Shown: piece by piece, positions 53,315 to 61,518 of the stretch | Layout of the letters: each line of letters opens with the position of its first letter | How positions within the stretch are numbered: the first letter of the stretch is position 1 | Assembly (NCBI GenBank): GCA_905235575.1 | Contig: CAJOLZ010000008.1 | Location: 1-64,000, forward strand | DNA from: an uncultured Bacteroidaceae bacterium | GTDB taxonomy: Bacteria; Bacteroidota; Bacteroidia; Bacteroidales; Bacteroidaceae | Length of the DNA: 64,000 nt | Direction: 5' to 3' | Made by a program: the position numbers and the translations under genes | The notes under the pieces: model-generated | What the model saw: only the letters and a program-made list of their open reading frames with translations | What the model was told of the DNA's origin: nothing | The model's database searches: none

Positions 53315-53402
53315 GCCTGTGCTTACGCTTATTGGTCAGATAGAATTGTCTCCATGCGAAGAACATGACAATCAGGAGAACGATGCCAATGAGATATTCC
53401 AT
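53301..53402 (-). CDS. Possible 33-residue membrane peptide
   Basis: A short frame starting at 53402 encodes 33 residues. Residues 3-17 are strongly hydrophobic (YLIGIVLLIVMFFAW), followed by a basic tail ([10 protein letters not shown]). This has the make-up of a single-pass small membrane protein with its tail inside the cell. It ends within the prfA start (14-nt overlap, different frame), an arrangement that suggests coupling. I do not recognise a family. The 65-bp space before the esterase stop holds no clear promoter. It could also be chance. Confidence 0.4.
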   Translation of the reverse strand: MEYLIGIVLLIVMFFAWRQFYLTNKRKHRHGRK

Positions 53403-53467
53403 ATATCGGGTTGCTGCTTTTGTGTTCAGATATCTTGTGTGTGCTGTGGAGTCTTGTCACGCACGTC

Positions 53468-54325
53468 TCATTTGAAGTTTCTTGAGACGAAAGGCAGGCA
53501 CATGCGCAGGGCGTTGTGCCAATATTCCCAGGTGTGGCCTCCGTCACGTACGCGCAACTGAACAGTGAATTTCCTTTGGCGCATTTCCTTGTAGAAGTCG
53601 ATGTTCTGGTCGAAGAGGAAGTCGTCGTCTCCACAGTCGATGAACCATGCAATACTTCTGAGTTTGTTCTCTTCCTCCTGCGATATGTTCTTCAGCTTCT
53701 CGATGGGGTTGTGGATGCCGACGGCATTGTTCAGCAGTCCCGGCTTGTCATTGTCCTGCACGTTGGGATTTATGCCTGAGGTGAGCCATGCACTCATTGC
53801 ATAGCATGCTGCGAACATGTCTGGATGTGACATTGCATACCCTACGCTGCCGCCTCCGCCCATCGAGAGTCCTGCCACGGCGCGCTGTTCACGGCTGCCT
53901 CCGGCGCGGTATTTCTTCTCGACGGCAGGCAGTAGTTCCTGATAGAAGTGGTCTTCGTACGACCAGCCTTTCATGTTGAAGTATCCGTTCCATGTGTTCC
54001 TTGTGTCGGGACCTCCTGCGCAGGGCATCACGACAACCATCTGCTTTGCCTCGCCGGTGGCCATCAGTTCGTCGCACACGCGGTCCATCTGACCCTTGTC
54101 TTGCCATGCACGTTCGTCGTCGGTGTATCCGTGCAACAGATAGAGGACGGGATAGTGACGGTCGGCATTCTGCTGAAATCCTGCAGGCAGATATACCATG
54201 TAGTACCTGGTTACGCCGCCGAGCACCTGGCTGCGGATGGAGTCACGCAGAACTACGGCATGTGCTGGCACCGTAAGTACGAGCACCGCAAGCATGCAAC
54301 TGATTTTCTGTATAATCTTTCTCAT
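53468..54325 (-). CDS. Secreted alpha/beta-hydrolase esterase (CE1/esterase D-like)
   Basis: A 285-residue exported esterase with signal peptide (1-23, ending AHA). YPVLYLLHGYTDDERAW is the oxyanion-hole region, the nucleophile Ser lies in AVAGLSMGGGGS (about residue 150), an acid is likely in WFIDCGDDDFL and the His in RDGGHTWEYWHNAL near the end. Relatives in carbohydrate esterase family 1 remove feruloyl or acetyl groups from plant polysaccharides; others act on small thioesters. It stands between purM and prfA, genes I recall as neighbours in Bacteroides, so it may be an insertion in this lineage. Confidence 0.85.
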   Translation of the reverse strand: MRKIIQKISCMLAVLVLTVPAHAVVLRDSIRSQVLGGVTRYYMVYLPAGFQQNADRHYPVLYLLHGYTDDERAWQDKGQMDRVCDELMATGEAKQMVVVMPCAGGPDTRNTWNGYFNMKGWSYEDHFYQELLPAVEKKYRAGGSREQRAVAGLSMGGGGSVGYAMSHPDMFAACYAMSAWLTSGINPNVQDNDKPGLLNNAVGIHNPIEKLKNISQEEENKLRSIAWFIDCGDDDFLFDQNIDFYKEMRQRKFTVQLRVRDGGHTWEYWHNALRMCLPFVSRNFK

Positions 54326-54344
54326 AACTCGTTTGTTTATTGTC

Positions 54345-55511
54345 TTAGTAGTTGAATACGCCGTATTTGCTCTGTATGGTCAGGCTGCGAGGACCTTCCT
54401 CGATGTGGCCGACGATTTGGGCGTCGATGTTGAAGCTCTTGCTGATGTCGATGACGTGTTCGGCATCTTCGGGGCTGACATAGATTTCCATGCGGTGTCC
54501 CATGTTGAACACCTTGTACATCTCGGCCCAGTCGGTCTGGCTCTGTTCCTGTATGAGGCGGAAGAGTGGTGGGGTGGGGAAGAGGTTGTCCTTCACTACG
54601 CGGCAGTTCTCGCCTACGAAGTGGAGCACCTTCGTCTGTGCGCCGCCTGTGCAGTGTACCATGCCGTGTATGGCGGGATGCATCTCGTCGAGCAGCCGAC
54701 GAATCACCGGTGCATAGGTGCGGGTGGGGGAGAGCACCAGCTTGCCAGCCGTGAGCGGTGTGCCGGCTATCTGGTCGGTCAACTGGCAGGTGCCGCTGTA
54801 CACCAGTTCCTCGGGCACAGCGTGGTCGTATGTCTCGGGATATTTCTCGGCCAGAAGTTTGCAGAACACATCGTGGCGTGCACTGGTCAGTCCGTTGCTT
54901 CCCATGCCGCCGTTGTACTGTTGCTCGTAGGTGGCCTGCCCCGTGCTGCTCAGTCCCACGATGACGTCGCCGGGGCGGATGTTTGCGTTGTCGATGACGT
55001 CGGCGCGGCGCATGCGGCACGTCACGGTCGAGTCCACGATGATGGTGCGCACCAAGTCGCCCACGTCGGCCGTTTCGCCGCCGGTGCCGTAGATGCCGAT
55101 GCCCATCTGGCGCATCTCTTCCATCAGCTGGTCAGTGCCGTTGATGATGGCGCTGATCACTTCGCCGGGGATGAGCATCTTGTTGCGCCCGATGGTCGAG
55201 GACACCAGGATGCCGTCCACGGCGCCCACGCACAGCAGGTCGTCCGTGTTCATTACCAGCGCGTCTTGCGCAATACCTTTCCATACATCGAGGTCACCCG
55301 TCTCGCGCCAGTAGGCGTAGGCCAGACTGCTCTTCGTGCCCGCACCGTCGGCGTGCATGATGTTGCAGTATGCAGGATCGCCGCCCAGAATGTCTGGGAT
55401 AATCTTGCAGAATGCCTGCGGATAGAGCCCCTTGTCAATGTGTTGAATGGCGCGGTGAACGTCTTCTTTGGCTGCGCTCACCCCGCGCATCATATATCGT
55501 TGATTACTCAT
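54345..55511 (-). CDS. purM: Phosphoribosylformylglycinamidine cyclo-ligase (AIR synthase)
   Basis: Makes aminoimidazole ribotide from FGAM with ATP in purine synthesis. The 388 residues show PurM marks: MHADGAGTKSSLAY (about 54-67), DALVMNTDDLLCVGA, GTGGETADVGDLV and the C-terminal FNMGHRMEIYV. It is longer than E. coli PurM (345), as I recall for Bacteroidales members. The ATG at 55511 is preferred: a longer frame would run through the -7 box just upstream. Confidence 0.93.
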   Translation of the reverse strand: MSNQRYMMRGVSAAKEDVHRAIQHIDKGLYPQAFCKIIPDILGGDPAYCNIMHADGAGTKSSLAYAYWRETGDLDVWKGIAQDALVMNTDDLLCVGAVDGILVSSTIGRNKMLIPGEVISAIINGTDQLMEEMRQMGIGIYGTGGETADVGDLVRTIIVDSTVTCRMRRADVIDNANIRPGDVIVGLSSTGQATYEQQYNGGMGSNGLTSARHDVFCKLLAEKYPETYDHAVPEELVYSGTCQLTDQIAGTPLTAGKLVLSPTRTYAPVIRRLLDEMHPAIHGMVHCTGGAQTKVLHFVGENCRVVKDNLFPTPPLFRLIQEQSQTDWAEMYKVFNMGHRMEIYVSPEDAEHVIDISKSFNIDAQIVGHIEEGPRSLTIQSKYGVFNY

Positions 55512-55541
55512 GCTCGTGTAAAGTCTCTTCTTTCTCGGGTG

Positions 55542-55573
55542 CAAAGATAATAAAATTATCTTAATCTTGCAAG
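55542..55573 (-). promoter_or_regulatory. purM promoter
   Basis: Minus-strand TATCTTTG (55549-55542) with CTTG at 55573-55570, spacer 20 bp. The leader would be about 25 nt. Confidence 0.55.
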
Positions 55574-55665
55574 TCCCATCCTCGCCCACATGAAACTTTA
55601 ACATAAAGATTCGTCGAAAATGACCTTTTTGCTCTCTGTCTCCGTCTTATACGGATAATTCTTTG

Positions 55666-55673
55666 TATTTTTG
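55666..55673 (+). promoter_or_regulatory. -7 box of the LuxR-type gene
   Basis: TATTTTTG fits TAnnTTTG and ends only 4 nt before the ATG at 55678, implying a leaderless or near-leaderless message. No -33 TTTG at 19-21 bp. Confidence 0.5.
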
Positions 55674-55677
55674 CGGC

Positions 55678-56307
55678 ATGAACGCCGAAATAGAGTTGGC
55701 CATCATCGACGCCAATACGCTCACTTGCATGGGGCTGCGTCAGGTGCTGCAGGACATGGTGCCCGGAGCTGCCGTGCGTTGTTTCGGCTCGTTTCGGGAA
55801 CTGATGCAGGACACGCCCTTCGGTTTTGTCCACTATTTCGTTTCCTCCTCCATCTATTTTCAGCAGGTGAACTTCTTTCGCGAGCTGGGCCATCGCGTGG
55901 TGCTACTGGTGCATGGGCGCGAGCAGGCAGCCCATCTGGGTGTGCCGGCGCTCGACGTCACCCAGGACGAGCATGCACTGATACAGCAGATACTGAAAAT
56001 GCGCACCGCAGGAGGCCACCACGGCGACGAAAGACAGCACGAACCCTTCCACGGAACGGCTTTTGCGAAGGTGCCCCGGCAGACGAACACGCAGCAGGAG
56101 CCCGACCTGACGGCGCGCGAGATTGAGGTGCTCTCGCTCCTCGTCCGTGGACTGATAAACAAGGAGATAGCTCACCGGCTGAACATCAGCACAACCACCG
56201 TCATCACACACCGCAAGAACATTCAGGAGAAAACGGGCATCCGCTCTCTCTCGGGCCTCACGGTCTATGCCATCCTGAACAACTATGTCCGTGTGGAAGA
56301 GATATAA
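55678..56307 (+). CDS. LuxR-type regulator with pseudo-receiver domain
   Basis: A 209-residue regulator. The N-terminal part (about 1-115) follows the receiver pattern (ELAIIDANTLTCMGLRQVLQDM). The phospho-acceptor position is lost, reading VHYFVSSSIYF, and the later strand is VVLLVHG, so it is probably not switched by phosphorylation. A linker of low complexity precedes the GerE helix-turn-helix (LTAREIEVLSLLVRGLINKEIAHRLNISTTTVITHRKNIQEKTG, about 142-186). The start MNAEIE directly after the promoter is preferred over an ATG five codons upstream that overlaps the box. Targets unknown. Confidence 0.85.
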   Translation: MNAEIELAIIDANTLTCMGLRQVLQDMVPGAAVRCFGSFRELMQDTPFGFVHYFVSSSIYFQQVNFFRELGHRVVLLVHGREQAAHLGVPALDVTQDEHALIQQILKMRTAGGHHGDERQHEPFHGTAFAKVPRQTNTQQEPDLTAREIEVLSLLVRGLINKEIAHRLNISTTTVITHRKNIQEKTGIRSLSGLTVYAILNNYVRVEEI

Positions 56308-56375
56308 TAAGATGTTATGACCTTTTCGTGACAAATCTCTTTGCGTATTTCTGATAAAAGCTGATTTTGGGCTGT

Positions 56376-56644
56376 CACGACGTGTTCCGACGCATGACGC
56401 ACTGCGGTGTGAAGGCTGTCGCACCACGGTGCGTTTTTGCAAACAATAAGTTTTCTGGCCTGTTTTTCGGCGACGGAAGAAATTTCGCAGAAAATCGGAT
56501 TGCTGAGAATCAGACGGTTAGTTTTTCGGCGTTTTCAGTTCCTCACATCGTCGCAGCTCCTCGCATCTATTCTCACAATTCCTCACGCCGCTTTTCGATG
56601 CCCCATCTTGCTCACCATTTCTGATAAATCGCCGAAATACTTAC
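56376..56644 (+). repeat. Composite intergenic repeat, copy R7 (269 bp)
   Basis: Units at 56376 (degenerate), 56398 and 56420. The box GCTGAGAATCAGACGGTTA starts at 56502, 69 nt after the last unit. ATTCTCAC is at 56569 and GATGCCCC near 56597. The far end (56626-56644) is degenerate but ends CTTAC exactly 124 nt after the box start. It occupies the gap between the LuxR-type and PAP2 genes. Confidence 0.8.
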
Positions 56645-56694
56645 AAATGGGGGCTATCCGCGGCTGCGCTCTTTTGAGAAAATCGAGCCAATTT

Positions 56695-56725
56695 TTGCAT
56701 TTCTCCGCGTATGGTTGTATTTTTG
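56695..56725 (+). promoter_or_regulatory. Promoter of the PAP2 phosphatase gene
   Basis: TTTG at 56695-56698, 19 bp, TATTTTTG at 56718-56725. The ATG is 47 nt further on. Confidence 0.7.
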
Positions 56726-56772
56726 CAGTGCATACGAAGGAAATGTATCACAAAACAAATATCGAAAGAAAT

Positions 56773-57504
56773 ATGAAACGGAAAATACTGGTGGCTTTTG
56801 CCATTACGCTGAACATTGCGGCTGTGCTGGCCCAGGCCGACGTGACGAAGGAACAGTTCAAACCATTCTTTACACGCGAGGAGGCACCCCATCTGGAGAA
56901 CGTGCTGCCCAACCCGCCCGAACTCAACGACCCGCTGTTTTTCTCCGACTGGACGCAATATCGATGGGGCCTCTCCATCCGTCAGACCGAGCGCGGACAG
57001 CAGGCCGTAGATGATGCCGGCATCAATGCTGCTTACTTCATGAAACGCTACAGTCCGGCTGTGGGTGTAGAACTTACTCCTGAGACCCACCCCGAGCTGT
57101 ACCGCCTTTTCTCGCGTCTCCACCTCACGGAGCAGCAGGCCGGGGCCAGCGCCAAGGCCTTCTTCCACCGCATCCGCCCCTATCAGCAGTATAAGGAACG
57201 GTCGGGCGTGCCCAGCCATGAAAGCCCCACCGACTTCACCAGCTATCCCTCGGGGCACACACACGCCTCGTGGCTCGTCGGACTGACGCTTGCCAGCATC
57301 GATCCCGCGCATACGGAGCAGATAATGAAGGTGGCATACGAATTGGGACAGAGCCGCGTCATCGTGGGCTTCCACTACCAGAGCGACGTGGACATGGGAC
57401 GTGTGGCCGGCAGCATAACCTTCGCACGTGTGATGTCGGAACCCGAGTTCCAAAAGCTGTATGAGAAGGCAAAGAAAGAATTTGCCAAGAACAAGAAAAA
57501 ATAA
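56773..57504 (+). CDS. Secreted PAP2 / class A acid phosphatase
   Basis: A 243-residue exported phosphatase with signal peptide (1-21). All three PAP2 motifs are present: K-x6-RP in KAFFHRIRP, YPSGHTHASW (PSGH) and QSRVIVGFHYQSDVD (SR-x5-H-x3-D). Class A enzymes remove phosphate from many organic phosphates in the periplasm; others in this fold act on lipid phosphates, but no membrane helices are seen. The C-terminus is Lys-rich (KKEFAKNKKK). The start follows from the promoter and the signal peptide; a longer frame would run through repeat R7. Confidence 0.9.
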   Translation: MKRKILVAFAITLNIAAVLAQADVTKEQFKPFFTREEAPHLENVLPNPPELNDPLFFSDWTQYRWGLSIRQTERGQQAVDDAGINAAYFMKRYSPAVGVELTPETHPELYRLFSRLHLTEQQAGASAKAFFHRIRPYQQYKERSGVPSHESPTDFTSYPSGHTHASWLVGLTLASIDPAHTEQIMKVAYELGQSRVIVGFHYQSDVDMGRVAGSITFARVMSEPEFQKLYEKAKKEFAKNKKK

Positions 57505-57516
57505 AAGAATGCGTAT

Positions 57517-57834
57517 ATGATACTCACAACAACCCCACAAATCGAAGGTCACCCCATCCGCGAGTACAAAGGCGTGGTGACAGGCGAATCAATTATCGGC
57601 GCTAACTTCGTAAAAGACGCCCTCGCCGGGCTGCGCGATGTCTTCGGCGGACGTTCCGGTTCGTATGAGAAAGTGCTCATTAAGGCGAAGAACGCTTCGA
57701 TGAAGGAGATGACGGTACGCGCGGAAGCTATGGGTGCCAATGCCATTGTGGGTATCGACATAGATTATGAAACCGTTGGCAGCAACGGGTCGATGCTGAT
57801 GGTGGCTACCAGCGGAACTGCCGTGGTCATCTGA
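57517..57834 (+). CDS. YbjQ/UPF0145 family protein
   Basis: A 105-residue protein of the YbjQ (heavy-metal-binding domain) family. Typical segments are [41 protein letters not shown] and [17 protein letters not shown]. It forms pentamers in known structures; its function is not settled. It starts 12 nt after the PAP2 gene. Confidence 0.92.
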   Translation: MILTTTPQIEGHPIREYKGVVTGESIIGANFVKDALAGLRDVFGGRSGSYEKVLIKAKNASMKEMTVRAEAMGANAIVGIDIDYETVGSNGSMLMVATSGTAVVI

Positions 57835-57926
57835 AGAAAGCGTGCGACGACAGCCAACGGCAGCATCCTTCTCCTTACGCAACGTAAAATGACGTCGGGC
57901 GAAAAGGCCTTCGTCCCCGAACCGAA

Positions 57927-58628
57927 TCAGAACAACTCGCCGAAGAGCGAGGGTTGCTCTGTTGTCTTTGACTTCGCTCCCGTCCCGACCTTCTTGTATA
58001 TTTTCACCAACGCCTGGGCCGTATCGCGAAACTCGCTGCGCAACGACTCGGGTGCCAGCACCTCGGCCACGGTGCCCATCCCCAGCAATATGGCTTTCGT
58101 AGCGTCGTTCAGCGGCAGTTGCAGCGTGATTGTCTCCACGCCGCTCTCGCCATCAGCCTGTCGCTGCACCACGGTGGGCGAGCCCAGCATGCGTAGCAGG
58201 TCGTCAGCCTTTCCTGTGATGCGCAGCGTCACGTTGGCAGTCTCACCACTTGTGGGCAACAGCACCGATGCAGGTTGCGGCACCGTCTCAGCCTCGTCGG
58301 CCATGAGCGAACGTGCCGGGCGCAGCAGTGGGTTCTTCCACTCGAGGTTGATATATCGCAGGATACGTTTGTGGCCGCGACGGAATCGAGGCTCCAGGCG
58401 TGCCCCTTTCTGCTGAAAGAGCGCGACATCGTTCTGCAACATACGCTTGCTGCAGCTGTATTGGCGGTTCATTTGTTTCAGCCGCTGATTTACGTAGTGA
58501 ATGAGACTGCGCGTGTTGCCCGTCTCGTTGGTCTTCGTACGTTCGCCCATGAAATACTCCATCACGGGGTCGCGCAGTGCTTCGTCCAATATCTGCCAGC
58601 GCAGACGCTGTAGGTCGTTTACTATCAT
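57927..58628 (-). CDS. Short WYL-like transcriptional regulator
   Basis: A 233-residue protein. Residues about 1-90 look like the DNA-binding part of WYL regulators (LQRLRWQILDEALR ... YSCSKRMLQNDVALFQQKGA). The last 100 (NVTLRITGKADDLLRMLGSPTVVQ ... DATKAILLGMGTVAEVLAPESLRSEFRDTAQALVKIY) look like the C-terminal WCX extension. The WYL fold itself, usually about 80 residues between them, seems reduced or missing; full members have about 320 residues. The protein ends EQPSLFGELF, whose Q-x-x-L-F fits a sliding-clamp-binding pattern. It follows the rhamnosidase gene by 52 nt. Confidence 0.6.
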   Translation of the reverse strand: MIVNDLQRLRWQILDEALRDPVMEYFMGERTKTNETGNTRSLIHYVNQRLKQMNRQYSCSKRMLQNDVALFQQKGARLEPRFRRGHKRILRYINLEWKNPLLRPARSLMADEAETVPQPASVLLPTSGETANVTLRITGKADDLLRMLGSPTVVQRQADGESGVETITLQLPLNDATKAILLGMGTVAEVLAPESLRSEFRDTAQALVKIYKKVGTGAKSKTTEQPSLFGELF

Positions 58629-58680
58629 ATTCTTTCGTGTTTTTCGTTTCGTCTCTTTATCGTGTGCCGCAGAACGGTCT

Positions 58681-61392
58681 TCAGGATGCGAACGTATGCT
58701 TGCCGCTGCCCACTTCAACCAGAATCACATCGTCTTTTTCCTCGACGGAATGAATGGCTTCGCCAGCCGTGGGGTGGATGCCGAAGCGGACGGGGATGCA
58801 TACAGTCGCAGTGGTGTTGGCCGGGATTTCTATCTGCCAGTTGAGCGTTTCGTCTTGACGTGTCCATTCGCTGCGCACCATGCCGCTGGCAGTCTTTTGC
58901 CAAGCCTTCACGTGGTGAAGTTCGTCAGGAAAACATGGAGCCATGTAGATCTTGTGGTATCCCAGCGCATCGTCTGCGTTGCGGATGCCAGCCAGGTCCT
59001 CATAATACCAAAGCAGGAGGTCGCCCAGCAGCATCACGTGGTTGCCGCTGTTCATCGAGGGGTCGGCCGTATTGCCGTTCCACAGTTCCCAAATGGTTGT
59101 GGCGCCGTTGTCTATCATGTATCCGTAGCTGGGATAGGTGCGCTGGTTGACAATCTTCCATGCGAGGTCGAGGTGGCCGTTGCGTGTCAGTCCGCGCATC
59201 AGATGCTGAATGCCGAGCACGCCGCACGACACATGACTGTCGAACTGACTCTCTGTCACGTCGACAATGTTCTGCATCACACGTTCTTCGAATCCTTGCG
59301 GCACAAGACCCAGTTCGTGCGAAAGAATGTTGGCCGTCACAGTGTTGTTGCTGTATTGTGCCTTTTCTATGTCGAAGAATTCTTTGTTGTATGCAGCCTT
59401 TATCTGTGCAGCCAGTTGTGCGTAGTAGCTTGCGTCGGCAGTGTTACTTATGCGTGTGGCCATCTCGCTCATCATGCGCAGAATGTCGTAGAACACCGTC
59501 GTGCTGAGCACCTTTCCGTCGGTCACGCGTGTCGAGTCTTTGCTGTGGATGAGTTCTTTGCTTTCAGGAGGCATGCACCAGTCACCGTAGCGGTCCACCG
59601 TCAGTATGTTGTCTTTCTGTGTCTTCTCGAAAGTGTAATTCACCCATCTCTGCAGATAGGGATAGAAGCGAAAGACCGCATCCATGTCGCCGTAGCGTCG
59701 GTAGAGCATATAGGTTGCATAGACAAAGGCGCCGGGCCACGTCACGCCGTCGTGCCTTCCGCTGCGGTATTCGGGCGCCAGATGGGCAATCTGTCCCATG
59801 TCGTTCTGTGAATCGGTCAGGTCGTTGAGCCATTTGTAATAGAGCGCCCCGTTGTCCATCAGTATGTTCTCGCCATAGCATCCCGTCACGCGGTCGCCCG
59901 TCCATCCAAGACGTTCGTCGCGCTGTGGGCAGTCGGTAGGTATCCCGTGATAGTTGCTGCGTATGCCCCAGAGTGCATTCTTGTGCAGTTGGTTGAGCAA
60001 CTCGTTGTCGCACTCGAAGCTGGCTCTCTGTTCCATCTGGTCATATTGCACACATCCGGTGATGTCCTCTGTCTTCGGCATTTCGGACAGTCCGCTGATT
60101 TCTACGTAACGAAAACCTTGGTAGACCAGATGCGGCTGATAGGTGAATGTCTTGTTGTTTGCAGGGATGTAGGTGTTGGTGCATCGTGCCGAACGGAGGT
60201 TTGCGACGTAGAGGCTGTCTCGCTGCGGCGTGAGCAGTTCGGCGTGGCGTATCACAACCTGCCGTCCAGCTTCGCCCTTGAGTGTTGCACGCAGTTGTCC
60301 GGCCATATTCTGTCCCATGTCGATGATGCACCGTCCGTTTCCCATGTCGCGTATTTCGATGGGATGTATTTCCATCTGTGTGCGTATGCCGGGGTTGGGC
60401 TGAGCCATCATTGTCCCCTCGGGCACGGGCATCACGTCGGCTGCCGTCCATTTGCTGTCGTCATATCCTGCTCGTGTCCAGTCGCCCAGCTCCTGCCTTG
60501 CGTCGTACAGTTCGCCGTCGAAGATGTTGTTTCGTCTGATGGGCCCACGGTTGGTCGCTTTCCATTCGCGGTTGGTGCCCACGGTGATGGTCTCTTCGTC
60601 GGTTTCCACCACCAGCTGTGCCATCACTCTCGGGCCTCCGAAGTTACGATAGTTCTTGCGCAGTCCCAGTGTGAATCCGTTGCCCAGCTCGGTGCCGATG
60701 GCATTGTGGCCTTTCTGCACGAGGGATGTCACGTCGATGGTGTTGTAGTAGACCGTCTTGTTCCAGTCTGACAGAACAGTCCCGAAGATGTCTTCGCTCA
60801 CACGTTGTCCGTTCAGATAGGTGGTGCTGTGACCCATGCCGCTCACGTAGAGTGTGGCTCTTTTTACACGTGCCGGTATGTCGAATTCGCGACGGACGTA
60901 TCGGGCAGGAAGGTCTTGGCGGTCTCCGTCGAAGATGATGTTTTCGAAGTCCGCCACGCCTATCCATTGCGCTTTCCAGTCAGATATCCGCAGTCCTGTC
61001 AGGAAATGTTGCACGGGGCTTACGGCGTGTTCACCGCTGCTGAGCCACACCTCCACTTGCCAGTATATGATGGCTCCGTATGGCATTCGCCGTCCTTGGT
61101 AGCCCGTTTGCAGCGTCTCGGCGCTCTCCACCTTCTGGCTGTCCCACAGTTGTCCCGTGCCCCCCTTCAGACCCTCGGGAGTGGTGGCCACCGTGATGCG
61201 GTAGGCCGTCTGCACCACGTCGCTCTTGTCCGATGTCACAGACCAGCTGAACTGTGCCGTGCGTGTGATGCCGGTAGGTTCGCTCAGTCGGTTCACGCGC
61301 AGGTCTGTGATGCCGGCTGCGTATGCTCCAACCATCCACCACATGGCCAGCAATGTCACGATATATTTCTTTTTCCAGTCGTTCAACGTCAT
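58681..61392 (-). CDS. Alpha-L-rhamnosidase (GH78)
   Basis: A secreted inverting glycosidase of 903 residues that removes terminal alpha-L-rhamnose, for instance from rhamnogalacturonan or plant glycosides. After the signal peptide (about 1-25) come an Fn3-like N-terminal domain, the Bac_rhamnosid_N beta domain (RREFDIPARVKRATLYVSGMG), a second beta domain (IIDMGQNMAGQLRATLKG) and the six-hairpin catalytic domain. Catalytic-site motifs are GIPTDCPQRDERLGWTGD (about 500) and TTIWELWNG (about 775), with a C-terminal beta domain. It is divergent from an esterase gene, so the two may share control. It is not linked to the SusCD genes. Confidence 0.94.
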   Translation of the reverse strand: MTLNDWKKKYIVTLLAMWWMVGAYAAGITDLRVNRLSEPTGITRTAQFSWSVTSDKSDVVQTAYRITVATTPEGLKGGTGQLWDSQKVESAETLQTGYQGRRMPYGAIIYWQVEVWLSSGEHAVSPVQHFLTGLRISDWKAQWIGVADFENIIFDGDRQDLPARYVRREFDIPARVKRATLYVSGMGHSTTYLNGQRVSEDIFGTVLSDWNKTVYYNTIDVTSLVQKGHNAIGTELGNGFTLGLRKNYRNFGGPRVMAQLVVETDEETITVGTNREWKATNRGPIRRNNIFDGELYDARQELGDWTRAGYDDSKWTAADVMPVPEGTMMAQPNPGIRTQMEIHPIEIRDMGNGRCIIDMGQNMAGQLRATLKGEAGRQVVIRHAELLTPQRDSLYVANLRSARCTNTYIPANNKTFTYQPHLVYQGFRYVEISGLSEMPKTEDITGCVQYDQMEQRASFECDNELLNQLHKNALWGIRSNYHGIPTDCPQRDERLGWTGDRVTGCYGENILMDNGALYYKWLNDLTDSQNDMGQIAHLAPEYRSGRHDGVTWPGAFVYATYMLYRRYGDMDAVFRFYPYLQRWVNYTFEKTQKDNILTVDRYGDWCMPPESKELIHSKDSTRVTDGKVLSTTVFYDILRMMSEMATRISNTADASYYAQLAAQIKAAYNKEFFDIEKAQYSNNTVTANILSHELGLVPQGFEERVMQNIVDVTESQFDSHVSCGVLGIQHLMRGLTRNGHLDLAWKIVNQRTYPSYGYMIDNGATTIWELWNGNTADPSMNSGNHVMLLGDLLLWYYEDLAGIRNADDALGYHKIYMAPCFPDELHHVKAWQKTASGMVRSEWTRQDETLNWQIEIPANTTATVCIPVRFGIHPTAGEAIHSVEEKDDVILVEVGSGKHTFAS

Positions 61393-61423
61393 TCCCGAGG
61401 CAGGTATGTTTGTCTTTTCCCGA

Positions 61424-61431
61424 CAAATTTA
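61424..61431 (-). promoter_or_regulatory. -7 box of the rhamnosidase gene
   Basis: Minus-strand TAAATTTG, 31 nt before the ATG at 61392; no TTTG at the right distance. Confidence 0.4.
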
Positions 61432-61474
61432 ATGATTTTTTGCCGAAAAAGGAAACATATTGCATAAAAAATCA

Positions 61475-61482
61475 TAACTTTG
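61475..61482 (+). promoter_or_regulatory. -7 box of the two-domain esterase gene
   Basis: TAACTTTG, 36 nt before the ATG at 61519. No clear -33. It is back-to-back with the rhamnosidase promoter within 126 bp. Confidence 0.5.
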
Positions 61483-61518
61483 CACTGAAACATACCCATT
61501 ATAAACCTAAACAAAACT

